Shown here one piece after another: positions 34,662 through 45,079 of a DNA stretch of 64,000 nucleotides. Made by a program: the position numbers and the translations under genes. The notes beneath the pieces are model-generated. The model saw nothing but the letters and a program-made list of their open reading frames with translations. It made no database searches and had not been told where the DNA came from. The stretch is from Trichodelitschia bisporula (taxonomy: Eukaryota; Ascomycota; Dothideomycetes; Phaeotrichales; Phaeotrichaceae), in NCBI GenBank assembly GCA_010356995.1, contig ML996704.1:702461-766460 (forward strand), read 5' to 3'. Numbering within the stretch: position 1 is the first letter of the stretch; each line of letters starts with the position of its first letter.

Positions 34662-35742
34662 TGATGCAATGCGAGAGACCGTGGCTTGCGTGGTTTCCCG
34701 TCTCCTGCATCCCGAATGGGTGGGGTCTGATCAATCAGACTACGATTTCGTAGTTGTTGAACTCCGTCCTTCGTGTTACACATCCCATGTGCTAACTTAC
34801 TGACTATGTTGATATCTCCTAATGCTTACACTCCAGCGCTGGCCCTCTTCTGCCCCCCAATTCCCGGCCGCCCCGATCCGAAGATAGCAACGCGCGAGGC
34901 GCACGCCGAAGCGCTCAAGCCCTCACAACTCGCACCGTCCCACCCCGGCTTGGGAGGACTAATCAACATGCCGAATTCCAGGCACGAACGCCGATCCGAT
35001 AAATCACCACTGCTGATGCCTTCAGGCCCTCCACTGGCGACTTCTGCTCCGGCATCGGAGAACAAACACGATGGACTCTCGCCTTCGGTTTATTTGTGAA
35101 CAGGTTGTTACCTCAACTCGTGATACTGTAATCTCTGCTAGGGCCGGCATGTCTTCCGATTCCGCTTTATGAACTGCGAGGCGTTCTCACTCGCTCCGAA
35201 TATCGACGGCGTCCCTGGACTCGCACCTCCTTGTTTGCATGCCGCCGTTCTCACATTCGTCACTTGTCATTGTGCAGCGCGATATGGAACCTATTCAGAA
35301 CTGAAGGAGGCCAGGGGAGAGTCCTTAGAGAAAGACTTGCTCTTAACTTGGCTGATGTCTCTCAATGGGTGGCAGTCCAGTCCGTTCCATTGGATGACAT
35401 GTCACTCTCTTGCAATACAATGCAGAAGGTTTCCAGCAAGAATAGAGCAGTGCACATATTCCTCCGCACTTGAAATCTGCCTCGCGCGCAAGGGCAAAGA
35501 TCATATTGTGGTATATAGCGATATGAACTACGGAAGGCAGTACGGACGTATACCTATCTGCACACAACCCATTCCAACAATTTTCATATTGCCTGAAGCC
35601 CCTCAAGTCTTCAGCCTTACATCTGCAACTCCCAAAAACCGTCCCAATCCACATACTCCTCGCCTGTTCCAGCTCACAGTTTTACATGTTTGCATAAGGA
35701 TATCATTTTTGCAAAACTTCTTATCCAATGGATCCCAATCAG
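34662..35742. other. intergenic, nothing recognised
   Basis: A 195-codon open frame (35169-35756) runs into the tRNA-Gly gene and has no recognisable domain; I treat it as chance. No other feature is seen. Confidence 0.5.
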
Positions 35743-35833
35743 CGTTGGTGGTTTAGTGGTAAAATCCGTCGTTGCCATCTCTGCCTCAAGAGGACGATTC
35801 GACGGGCCCCGGGTTCGATTCCCGGCCGACGCA
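35743..35833 (+). tRNA. tRNA-Gly (GCC anticodon), with intron
   Basis: Acceptor GCGTTGG pairs with CCGACGC; D arm GTTTAGTGGTAAAAT, B box GGTTCGATTCC. Stem CGTCG/CGACG encloses loop TTGCCA plus T, anticodon GCC, with a 21-nt intron one base 3' of the anticodon. The discriminator is A. Confidence 0.94.
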
Positions 35834-36292
35834 TCCTTTTTCCCCTCCTATCCCATACCTCATCAACCTTTTTATCCTAACCTTGCCTATATCTGCGGTT
35901 TTTTTTTGGGCGCTCGTGGGCTTGCGAAGCTGCATTCCTCGCGTCTAAGTGTATGATGCCGGCAAAACTTGCCCCCTGCTGATCCATCGATAGCTTAATT
36001 TGACCGCACTCGACTCGCCCGCCGCAGAGATGGGCGAAATGTGCTGAACTTTCAGCCGCTCAACGAAGATCATGTTTTATAGAGCACAAATGGATGGGTG
36101 TAGCAGGCATAGGTTCACGAGCTCAGTACACCACGCGCAAAGTCAGCAAACGCACCGAAGCGGATTATTCCAGCGAAGGAGGTATCTCATGCAGTATCCA
36201 AAGCCATGCCGTATCCAAAGAAAAAGCTGATATAGCCGTCCATCAACCCACACCTTGCGCCCCCAACCTTGTTGCCCCCACCCATCGACCCC
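35834..36292. other. intergenic plus ambiguous P450 3' side
   Basis: The P450 frame would run through the N gap to a stop at 36187, but the residues after the gap do not look like a P450 end. The true stop may lie in the gap. Nothing else is seen. Confidence 0.5.
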
Positions 36293-36347
36293 NNNNNNNN
36301 NNNNNNNNNNNNNNNNNNNNNNNNNNNNNNNNNNNNNNNNNNNNNNN
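36293..36347. other. assembly gap (55 N)
   Basis: A run of N interrupts the 3' end of the cytochrome P450 gene. The flanks are C-rich and probably low-complexity. Confidence 0.99.
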
Positions 36348-38082
36348 CAACACTAACCCCCTGCCCCAACGCAACATCCACAACCCCCGTCCCCGTTCTC
36401 CTCCGCCGGCGCACAATTCCCACCCTCCCCCCCATCTCTGGCTCAACCCGCACAGGCTCAACCACCGGCTCCGTGTCCTCCCCCGTACCTGGCCGGCGTC
36501 GGATGTGAAGCGTGGCCCAAATGGGCGGACCGATCGTGTTATTAAGCCACGGGTTGGGGGGCCGGGTGGGGATGGGGGCGATGTCGTATTTGAGCAGGAT
36601 GTGCGCGAGGAGCAGTTTTAGTTGGTTGGCGGCGAAGAAGCGGCCTGGACAGGCGTGGCGCCCGTGGCTGAAGGGCATAAATGCGGGGCTGCTTGTTACC
36701 ATGCTTAGGCGCTTGTCAGCGAAGCGGAAGGGTTGGTAGGCGTATGGGGAGGGGTAGAGCGAGGGGTCGTGGTGCAGGGCCCAGGCCATTATGCCGATTT
36801 TGGAGCCCTGGGGAAGGTGCTCGCCGGTTGGGAGACGGATTCCCTCCGCGGGGAGGACGGCTTTGGAGACCCCGCGGGCGATGAAGCCCCAGAGGCGCAT
36901 GGACTCGCGGAGCGCGGAGTCGAGGGCGTGCATGCCTGCTAAGTGCTTCCGGCTCCACTGCTGGGCCGGCGGAAGGGCGGCAGTGGTGGCCGTGACTTCG
37001 GCGCGCAGGGCGGCTTGGATGTCCAGCGAGTCCGGGTGTGACGCAATATCGAAAAGCGCGTTCGTGATGGTAATCACGCTGGACTGGATTGCAGCGAAGG
37101 AGAGTACTGCTAGGCGCTTGGTTATCATCTCGGCCGTGCGTTCCGCGGGGTCGGCGTGGCTGAATGCGTCGTGCAGGGCCCATTGGACGTAGTCGTTATG
37201 TGCACTGTAATCTGGGGACTTGTAGTCCATGCCGGGTTTGAAGGAGGAGACCCGCGCTGCGACGATGGGGTAGATGTGTGCTGCGAGGCGGCGGTATTGC
37301 AGCGTGTCGTAGGCTGTGAATAGGGGGGCGAGGAGGGGGCGCAGGAAGGGGGGGAGAAGATTGATGGCTCCCGCGGTGAGGACGACGTTGCGCGCGAAGG
37401 TCGCGCTGGCTTTGAGATAGGCGGGGTCGCGGCATAGGGGCAGACCGACGAGTACCCGGTTTGATATCGCGGCTACGACGCGGAGGAGGGATTCATACGC
37501 CGGAACATCCGTCCAGTCCCTCGCGTTGCGGCCCCAGGTCCCGCTCAGCGCTTCCTCGATTTCGTCGACTATGGCCGCGGCGTAGGAATCTAGGTTCTTG
37601 GTCAGTTCGCGGCGGATGACGTGCCCATGCACTGTGTCGCGGATGATGTGCGGGTGTAGCATGGTGTGGTCTGCGGCGAGGAAGGCGGTGTTTACGGCGT
37701 TTTGGTTTAGGATAGCGTCGGGCTGGTCGAGGAGCCATTTTAGATCCCTGGGGGGGAGGATGATTTCGGGCCCGGTGGCGAGGTTGGGGAGGATGAAGGG
37801 GAGGTTATGCTTTGAGTACTGCGGCTGCGTTAGCTGGTTGATGTGGGGTGGGAGTGATGGGCATACTGTGTTGTATCCCTCCTCGATTAGAGCTCGGAGC
37901 CCGAAGAGACTACGCCGTGAGGAGCGGCCGCGGGCAAGCAAACTGTGCCCCGCGCTGGCCCAGGGGATACTGGACGGCAGGCCGTGGAGGGAGTAGAAGC
38001 GGTCCCATATGTATGCCAGCGCGGAGGCGAGCCCGGCGGCGGCCAGGAACCAGCCCAGCACGTCAGCGGGAGGGTAAGGCAT
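36348..38082 (-). CDS. cytochrome P450 monooxygenase (3' end in gap)
   Basis: One long exon of about 578 codons begins at ATG 38080-38082 and runs into the N gap. The N-terminus has a membrane anchor (DVLGWFLAAAGLASALAYIW). P450 landmarks: I-helix region SFAAIQSSVITITNALFD (no classic AGxDT), ExxR as RESMRLWG (about 395), PxRF-like AYQPFRFADKR, and the haem loop FSHGRHACPG with the Cys ligand near residue 477. This architecture resembles the ascomycete ent-kaurene oxidase-like P450 group that oxidises terpenoids and other secondary metabolites in the ER. No prenyltransferase, cyclase or PKS is nearby, so there is no cluster context. The C-terminal 50 residues are Arg/Gly-rich. Confidence 0.88.
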
Positions 38083-39719
38083 GGTGGCTTGGAGGGGAAG
38101 GGGATCGGCGGTAGAAAGACAGCATGAAGATTGCGGGCCAGAGGGCACGGCATTAATGGCTTAAGTGAACGTGTATGCGGCAATGGTTGTGCCCATGTGA
38201 GCTAGAACTAAATGTTCGTATTCTCGGGTGGGGGAAGGGCGGTAATGACGGGGTGAGTTGACTAGCAGGGGAAAGACAGATGGTGGTAAAAGAAGGACGG
38301 ATAGTGGATGGAGAGAGGTTCAAAACATCGAGGCGGACAAATGCGGATGGAACGACATCGTCCCTAGTCCGACTGTGGCATAGAAGATGTGATGAGGATT
38401 CAGACGTTATCGGGACCCCGGGGAGTGAAGCGGGGGAGGGTGGTGAGGAAAGGGAGGACAGGAAACTACCAAGATACAGCCCCACGCAGTGAGCTCCGAA
38501 GGTGTGGACGGCGTCAGACATCGCCACCACCATCATCTCGACTTGGGCAATGCCCGTGGAGCATCCAGGGCAGCCAGTCGTCTGCCCGGTTGGCCTGTTA
38601 GCGGGGAACGGCAGAGTATCAGTCATCACGATTGGGACGCCATCGTCGAAACCAAGCGACAGTCGGCCAAACTCCCGCCGAGGGGGGGAACGGCGCGGGA
38701 ACGCCTGCGGAGGGCTTTTTCCAGGTTACCTCCACAGGGCTGAAAATGGCTGGCGGACTGTTGAAGTAAAGACAAAAAAGCAGGCAGGACATCTAGGCCC
38801 GTGGTCCAGGAGCTAGAGCGTAGAGTTGCCGTCACCAACATGCGTGTTTGACAGCAATGGCTTATGCAGTCCCACAATGCTGATCTTTGTCAATTGAAGC
38901 CCGGCGGGCAGGAGTTGGCGACACGGAGGGCTGGTGGAGACAAGACGCGATTCTGCAGAAGCAGCACAGAGATGCCGTCGCCTCGCGGAGGGCGTCCGGG
39001 CCTATCGGCTGCGTTGCTGGGGTCTGGGCAGGTTCGTGTCTGGCACGCCGTGGCTTGGACACCATCGGGGAGATCGGCATTGTCTGCTACGGATTGAGAT
39101 ACACGGTAGCGGGTGACCAATCGGCTTGCCAGGTTTGAAGGGCACCAGCCAGTTGGAGGCGGCAGAGAGATGACGGCGTTGTGAGGATCTGGATATTAAA
39201 CTTTCGCATTGCGGCATGCCGTTGTTTAGGGGTGATGAGATGGATAGCGCCCGGTAGTGCTCGCAGTGTGCAGTAGCGAAAGAGCATAAATCAATGACAT
39301 CAGACCGTGGATACACGAAAGAGGAAGGTATTTATTGGAACTCTCACATAATCACTTCTGCCGACCAAACGGCGTTCCTCCCGTACTCCAATACAGACAC
39401 CTCTGCAACATATCCCAGTACGATGTATGTACCCCTCAGATAGGCAATGCGGAGAAGAGGTAAAACGACGGGGAGCTTGTTGGCGATGGTGGTGGAGCAT
39501 GTTTATTTTGAGTGCGAAGTCTAGCGTAGTCAAAAGCCATGCAAAAGGGCTTGTCCCAGCCCCTGGCCGGCATCGGATCCGTGCTGAAACTTGGCAAGCA
39601 TATCAAAAAGCACGACCCCGGCATCCCCCTTTTCGAGTTGCACAAGTCAGCCTCGTTCGCGACGCCATCCTCGCATTGGCTGACGACGTCAGAGACATCG
39701 CAGAACACACGGGCGTAAC
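38083..39719. other. intergenic, 1.6 kb
   Basis: P450 promoter at the left, then DNA without supported gene up to the left end of the TIR element. Open frames on both strands are short and mutually overlapping. Confidence 0.5.
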
Positions 39720-39917
39720 CCCTACGGTACATTTTTACTGTAATTCGGGAAATTTTAAACTGCAATACAGACGCTGTGTTGTATGTGTCATATCCTTCAC
39801 TTAGAACTGCCTTTTTTCAACTGCAATACGGACGCTCGTATATCACGTATTGCAGCTCAAAACATGCCCGATTGCAGTTCAAAATTTGCACGATTGCAGT
39901 TCGAAAGTTGGGGACCT

Positions 39918-39932
39918 ACTAGAAAAACAGGT
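39918..39932 (+). repeat. internal inverted repeat, left arm anchor
   Basis: ACTAGAAAAACAGGT here is exactly complementary to 40668-40682. Further matching blocks (ACGTTT, TTACATC, GATCAGC, ATGTCAAAAGATG) continue inward in both arms, giving a fold-back of about 350 bp per arm. Confidence 0.8.
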
Positions 39933-40667
39933 CAACGTTTATTACATCAACAGCCCGCAGATCAGCCAATCACGCGATAGAAACGCACGTTAACGTCAAA
40001 AACGCAAAGGCAATCAGAAAGTCTACTCCCATCAAAAAGTCATCAAAAGAGTTATTCGAAAGGCGCCGAGACCAATGTCAAAAGATGTGACTCATCAGGA
40101 CGATGCGATAGCCAAATTATCGCAATTTTGTATTAAGGTTTGGTGCGTGCATCCCGTGTTGAAGTTTTGACCTCAGATTTTGGTGGGGTAAGAGCGCCAA
40201 GATTTCCCTGCACGCCACAGCCACGCTAAAGCCACGCGCAGGGATATAATCATCATCCTAACCCTAATCAGCTAATGCCAACCCTAATTTAGCCTTAACG
40301 TACTAAACTAACCCTAACTTTAACTGGATGCAGCAACTCAGACCTCGGCGCCAAGCAGCTGGCTTGTGACGTGCGGATAGCCTTGGCGCCAATACAGCCA
40401 CACGAGCCGCACGTGCAGCCACGCCAAACTTCAAAACGCGATGCACGCCTCAAGAGTAATCAAAAACACTCGTTCTTAATGAAAATCGACTTGCCTTGAT
40501 GAGCTGCATCTTTTGACATCAATCTTGGTGCTTTTTGGATGATTCTTTTGGCACCAAATTTTGATGAGGCGTGGCTGATGCGACAACCTTGCGATTGGCT
40601 CAAAAGTCTTGACTTCCTTGCGTGTCATTAGCTGATCACAGCCCGCCTGTCGATGTAACAAACGTCT

Positions 40668-40682
40668 ACCTGTTTTTCTAGT
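40668..40682 (-). repeat. internal inverted repeat, right arm anchor
   Basis: Reverse complement of 39918-39932. It marks the right arm of the fold-back core of the TIR element. Confidence 0.8.
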
Positions 40683-40833
40683 AACTCCCGAAAGTTGCAC
40701 TCAAAACATGCGCAATTGCAGTTCAAAAGTTGCTCAAATGCAGTAATCCGCGTCCCTATACGCTTTCTGTAACCGTATTAGCATGGGCTCGCGTGAGTAG
40801 ATAGGATAAGGGATAGGAGACTTACCGGAGACG

Positions 40834-40983
40834 CGACGAGAGGCGAGACGAGACAAGAGAGACGAGACGAGACGAGACGAGACGAGACGAGACAAGAGAG
40901 ACGAGATGAGACGGGACGAGACAAGAGAGACGAGAGAGACGAGAGAGACGAGAGAGACGAGAGAGACGAGACGAGAGAGAGAA
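40834..40983. repeat. GACGAG/GAGAGAC microsatellite
   Basis: Tandem GACGA pentamers and GAGAGAC-type units cover about 150 bp inside the TIR element. Confidence 0.95.
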
Positions 40984-41606
40984 GAAATTTATCAACTTTC
41001 GCGTTCCGAGGAGAAAAAGTGGTTGCCGGGATTTTTGGTTAATTTGGCGTGCATAGCGGCAACGAGTTATTTTGGTATGCCGAGCCACACCTTGGTGTGG
41101 CTAGGCATGTAAACAACAAACAGCTTCAGACGCGCGCTGTGAGATGATTGCGTAGTTGCAGTAGAAAAAGTTACTGATTACACAAGTTTTTGATGCGCAT
41201 TGTTGTATATTCATGATTGCAGTAGAAAACGGGCGGGATTGCAGTAATCCCTACGTAAAAAGTGTCAGATGACGGTTAGGTTTGGATTGCAGTGTGGAAA
41301 TTACATGATTGCGTGGGGGTTTTGGCGTGATTACAGTAAGCACTAACAAAAACCGTCGGATTGCAGTAAAAATGTCCCGTAGGGAACTCAGCACGCTCAG
41401 CACGCCCTCCGACACGCCTTCAACAGACAATGGGGATGCTGCAAAGCGTGGCTTGCCTGTGTAACCGAACGATCATCGTTTAACATGTCCTCCCCGAAGC
41501 CGCGCCCGCCGTGATTCTGTGATATCAGTCCCTCGCTATCTCCATCTCTCCCACGTCATTCATTCTTGCCCAGTATCCAGACCAACATCCCCATACCGCC
41601 GCCAAA

Positions 41607-42078
41607 ATGCGCTTCGCAACACTCCTCGCCCTCCCCATCCTCGCCTTCGCGGCCCCCCAACCACTCACCGAAATCGCCCGCACACCCGAATCCTTCTCCT
41701 CTCTCGAAACGCGTTCCCTCGAAGAGCGCGCAACCTACGACTGCGGAGTCAACGGCGGAACGCCGTACTGCTGCCAAGCGACATTCGCGGGCGACCTGCC
41801 GCCCATTATCTCGCTCGCGCATCTAACCGGCTTCCCGCTGAACCCGAATGATGTGAACTGCTTGCTGCGTAAGTGAGGTTCGTTGTTGAGAGGAGCACGT
41901 GCTGACTGAGAAGCTACGGCAGCGGATCCGTCGGCGCCGACATGTCCGGGCAGTGTTATGTGCTGCCAGGTTGCTGGTGTGGTGAGTTGCGCTCAGTATG
42001 AGCAGTAGAGAGATGCTAATGGTGACTGTACAGCCGTTGGTCGCGGCCCTGTACTGCCAGGCGCCGAAGTTCGCGTAG
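41607..42078 (+). CDS. class I-type hydrophobin
   Basis: Exons 41607-41868, 41923-41981 and 42034-42078 encode 121 aa; introns are 54 and 52 nt. A signal peptide (MRFATLLALPILAFAAPQP) is followed by a spacer with an LETRSLEER dibasic-like stretch. The eight cysteines follow the hydrophobin order C-CC-C-C-CC-C with gaps of 7, 28, 9, 5 and 12 residues, inside class I ranges. Such proteins are secreted and self-assemble at air-water interfaces to coat hyphae and spores. The gene lies 222 bp from the right end of the TIR element, which may influence its promoter. The last exon is only 15 codons. Confidence 0.9.
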
Positions 42079-43180
42079 AGAGGGGTATTCGCAGGTCGTT
42101 GGCATATTGAGGGTCAAAGTTCGCGGGGGAAAAGGCTGATACCATCATTATCCATTCCATTCCATAATCATAATCGTCAATCAATCAATCCATCAATGAA
42201 TGAAAGCACGTTCTTCCCACGAACTCCCCCCGTCGCACAACATCTTTCCCCGCCCCGCTGCACGTACGGGTACCCGCTCCCGCGCCGCACAGCATCTGCA
42301 TGTCCACAAAGACTCTCAGACTCGCAGTATCCGCAGTCCAGATCGTTCCATCCCGCCCATAACGCCTGCGGCAAATCCCATATTCAGCAAAGATCGACGA
42401 TGCAGCAAGAGCGCAAGAAGCACGCACTTCAGCCTTGCGGGTAGATCCGCCTCCGCAAATGACGGCTCTGATCACTAATATCGTCCATGTTTCAACAACG
42501 ACTTCGTGAGTGTGTTGCTAGGATCGGATTCGTTCGCCATGCGCGCTCGGTATGTCCTGACTCGTGAACATCCGAACCAGCTACATGCAGACTTCAACCT
42601 TCAAGAATATCAAGCCTTTTCGTAAATCACGCATCCATCAGCGCCTCCCTCACAGAGAGGCCATACGATGTCCACATCCGCGCGTCCAAACCATTCCCCC
42701 CACCAATCACCTCAGCCCGTTAATCGCGCCGCCAATCTCCGCAACCCAGATCTCAGGAATTATAATCCGGAGATACTGCGCCGTCCATTAGTTCGAAGTT
42801 GAAGTCCCAATAGGATTCGAACCCTGGCCACCGATCCAGGATCACATTCGGCAGGATTGCGGGAGGATCGGGACTATCAACCCCGGTCCGCAGGCCATGG
42901 GTTCATGGGAAACCGACATGCGGCGCGGATTCACATACAACCACATAAACGTGCGCCAAATGAGGCAATATCACTTTGCGAAGAGCACGCACTTATACCA
43001 ATACCTTGAAGAAAAAAGCATAGCCGTAGCCGCTCGCTTAGGATTCTCAGAATTGCGCGCCTAACACCTTGCCGAAATATATCATTTGCCCGCCATATCG
43101 GCCACATACCGCATACAGTCGCACATACATGTCTTCCCTCAATATCCCGGTGCTTAACACCCCCCTCCCCGCGTCAATCA
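42079..43180. other. intergenic with possible tRNA relic
   Basis: Around 42811-42878 the minus strand has acceptor-like ends (AGTCCCG / TGGGACT) and a B box (GGTTCGAATCC) but no D arm or good T stem, so it is at most a decayed tRNA. Nothing else is supported. Confidence 0.5.
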
Positions 43181-44677
43181 TCACGACTCCACCCCCGGCC
43201 CAACCTGCGCATCAAGCTCCGCCTCCGCCTCCGCAATCGCCATGGCCATGGCCTCAAACGCGCGGGGCCCATTAAACTGCGCCCCCTCCTCATTCCCATC
43301 CTCTGCATCCCAAAGATGTCCCTGACAGGGCAAATCCTCCCTACTAAAGTGCTTATACGGATCGCCAGGGTCGAGCCACATGCTGCACAGGTAGCAGAAA
43401 TGCGTTTCGCACTGAGGGCATATCATGTGGTTGCAGCCGTATGTCTTTTGAGCCGGGACGCTGCAGGTAGGGCACGGGGAGGTGTGCAGCAGGACGAAGT
43501 CGTAGGAGGCTTTGTCTTCGGCGCTGAGCTCGGCGGCAGAGCGCGGGAGGCAGTAGAGGTATTCGCCGTGCCAGGAGGCTTTGCAGACGCGGCAGAAGGC
43601 GAGTTGGCATTTGGAGCAGATGGCGAGGCGGTCGTCGGGGGCTTTGTTCGGCTTGGGCGGCTCCTTCGCTGTAGTCGTTGTTGCGGGTTCCGCGGGGACA
43701 GGAGCGGGTTGAACCGGAGCTTCAGCCAGAGGTTCAGCCTCGCCCTCATCGCCTGTATCCGAGGCGTAGCTGATATCCTCCAGGATCGGCTGTGGGGGAT
43801 ACTTGGCCGATTTTATAGGCGCCTGGCACCACTCGCGCGGACAATACACCATGTTCTTGTCGGCCTCCAGCTTGCGCTTGCGCTTGAGGTCTACGTACCG
43901 CTGCACAGCCTCGCGGTCCAGTCCAATGGCTAGCAGCTCGGCGGGATCAATCGTGCGCTTCGTGCGGCGTGTGCGTTTCGGACCGATCTTCCGCAGACCG
44001 CATGTGGAGTCCGGGCAGAGCACATTAGCGACCTCGCCTTTGGTGATGGCATCTCCATAGAAATCCTTCAGGCAGGCGCGGCAGAAGACGTGCCCGCAGC
44101 CGTTGAAGCGATGACTCAAACGTCCGGGTTTCGGTTCCAGGCAAATGCCGCAGTCGTGCGTTTCACCGTCGAAGATGCGCTGGGCACTGGAAGCGTTGAA
44201 GGCGATAAGGGTGATGCCGAGATCGTGGGTTGGGAGGGCCCAGGTTGGGGTGGTGGGAACGTCGAAAGCGGTTTCTGCGCCTTGTTGCAGACTGTCCAGA
44301 TATGTGAAGATGATCATGGAATGACCATAGTCTTCCCAAAGTGCTGTCGCGAGTTCTTCCAGTTCCTTAAGCTTGCTGGCCGGGATCCAGGCACTGGGAT
44401 CGGACAGCTTGACCGTGGGTGGATTTGACTCCGGGTATCCTTCTGGCAGCGTCATGTCAACTTTGATCGGTGGGAGATGGTGCAGGATTGCACTTGCACG
44501 ATCATTCTCATCATCTAGATCCGTCCCAGATGACCCGGGATAGGAGATTGTGGCGGGGTTGATAGGCGACACTGCAATATCGAGGAAAAATCGAAACTGG
44601 TCCTTCTCGTCGATTTGCAGTTCTGGGTAAATTGCAACGATGGTCTCGAGCTCTTCAGCCCGCTCGTCGTCGGCCAT
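43181..44677 (-). CDS. RWD-RBR E3 ubiquitin ligase (Itt1/RNF14 type)
   Basis: A single exon of 498 aa starts at ATG 44675-44677. RWD domain about 5-130 (LETIVAIYPELQIDEKD; YPESNPPTVKLS). RING1 starts at Cys 176 (CGICLE...HVFCRACLKDFY), IBR about 275-376 with the Cys pairs CPREWC and CSKC/CRVCKASWH, and RING2 from Cys 402 (CPTCSVPAQKTYGCNHMICP). Cys 415 in GCNHM is in the position of the catalytic Cys that receives ubiquitin from E2 in RBR ligases. The domain order matches RNF14/Itt1, linked to translation-associated quality control and termination. A 50-residue acidic, Pro/Ala/Thr-rich insert splits the IBR, and the tail is acidic. It is divergent from the dolichyldiphosphatase gene. Confidence 0.92.
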   Translation of the reverse strand: MADDERAEELETIVAIYPELQIDEKDQFRFFLDIAVSPINPATISYPGSSGTDLDDENDRASAILHHLPPIKVDMTLPEGYPESNPPTVKLSDPSAWIPASKLKELEELATALWEDYGHSMIIFTYLDSLQQGAETAFDVPTTPTWALPTHDLGITLIAFNASSAQRIFDGETHDCGICLEPKPGRLSHRFNGCGHVFCRACLKDFYGDAITKGEVANVLCPDSTCGLRKIGPKRTRRTKRTIDPAELLAIGLDREAVQRYVDLKRKRKLEADKNMVYCPREWCQAPIKSAKYPPQPILEDISYASDTGDEGEAEPLAEAPVQPAPVPAEPATTTTAKEPPKPNKAPDDRLAICSKCQLAFCRVCKASWHGEYLYCLPRSAAELSAEDKASYDFVLLHTSPCPTCSVPAQKTYGCNHMICPQCETHFCYLCSMWLDPGDPYKHFSREDLPCQGHLWDAEDGNEEGAQFNGPRAFEAMAMAIAEAEAELDAQVGPGVES

Positions 44678-45079
44678 GATGTTTGCGTGTGGCAAATTAC
44701 CCTTTGAACAGATGGTATAGATGTGATCCGGAACGACACTGGTAAAAAGAGCGCGGCGACGCTTAAATTCCGAGGCCGAAAGTAGCTCCGAATATCGTGA
44801 TAAGACAGACGATGGTAGGGTCGTAGAAGCAGATTGTAAAGAAGAGACAGGTAAACAGAGAATTTATATGGAAGATGTGGAAGTGTTCGTCATGAGCGCA
44901 TATCACAAATGGTTGTCGGTCCTCAAGTCACAGCCCCACCATCCAATTAAATTTAAATCCTGCTGCACCGCCACACGCCACACTTCCATACCACCTGCCG
45001 GGAGGGGATACCGCATCCCCGTCCAACTTTGTGACATCGCCTCACCGATGCCGGCAGCCCCGACTCTCCACCAGTCACT
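44678..45079. promoter_or_regulatory. divergent promoter, RBR ligase / dolichyldiphosphatase
   Basis: The 402 bp between the two start codons must serve both genes. No specific box is identified. Confidence 0.5.

Larger units (their letters stand above)
39720..41384. mobile_element. non-autonomous DNA transposon-like element with terminal inverted repeats
   Basis: The left end (39720-39748) begins CCCTACGGTACATTTTTACT and the right end, read on the minus strand (41384-41356), begins CCCTACGGGACATTTTTACT; 26 of 29 bp match. Both ends are flanked by AAC (39717-39719 and 41385-41387), consistent with a 3-bp target-site duplication. Subterminal ATTGCAGT-like octamers occur about 14 times near both ends. 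Inside are two diverged inverted arms (about 39890-40250 and 40360-40740) and a GACGAG microsatellite. No transposase frame is seen. The superfamily is not assigned. Confidence 0.8.

Noticed and set aside
35169-35756. 195-codon plus-strand frame
   Set aside because: No recognisable domain and it runs into the tRNA-Gly gene; probably chance.
40834-40983. GACGAG array as a CRISPR-like or regulatory array
   Set aside because: It is a simple microsatellite without spacers, in a eukaryotic genome.
36348-41384. Secondary-metabolite cluster around the P450
   Set aside because: No backbone synthase, tailoring enzyme set or transporter lies within the neighbouring intergenic DNA; the MFS gene is 13 kb away with unrelated genes between.
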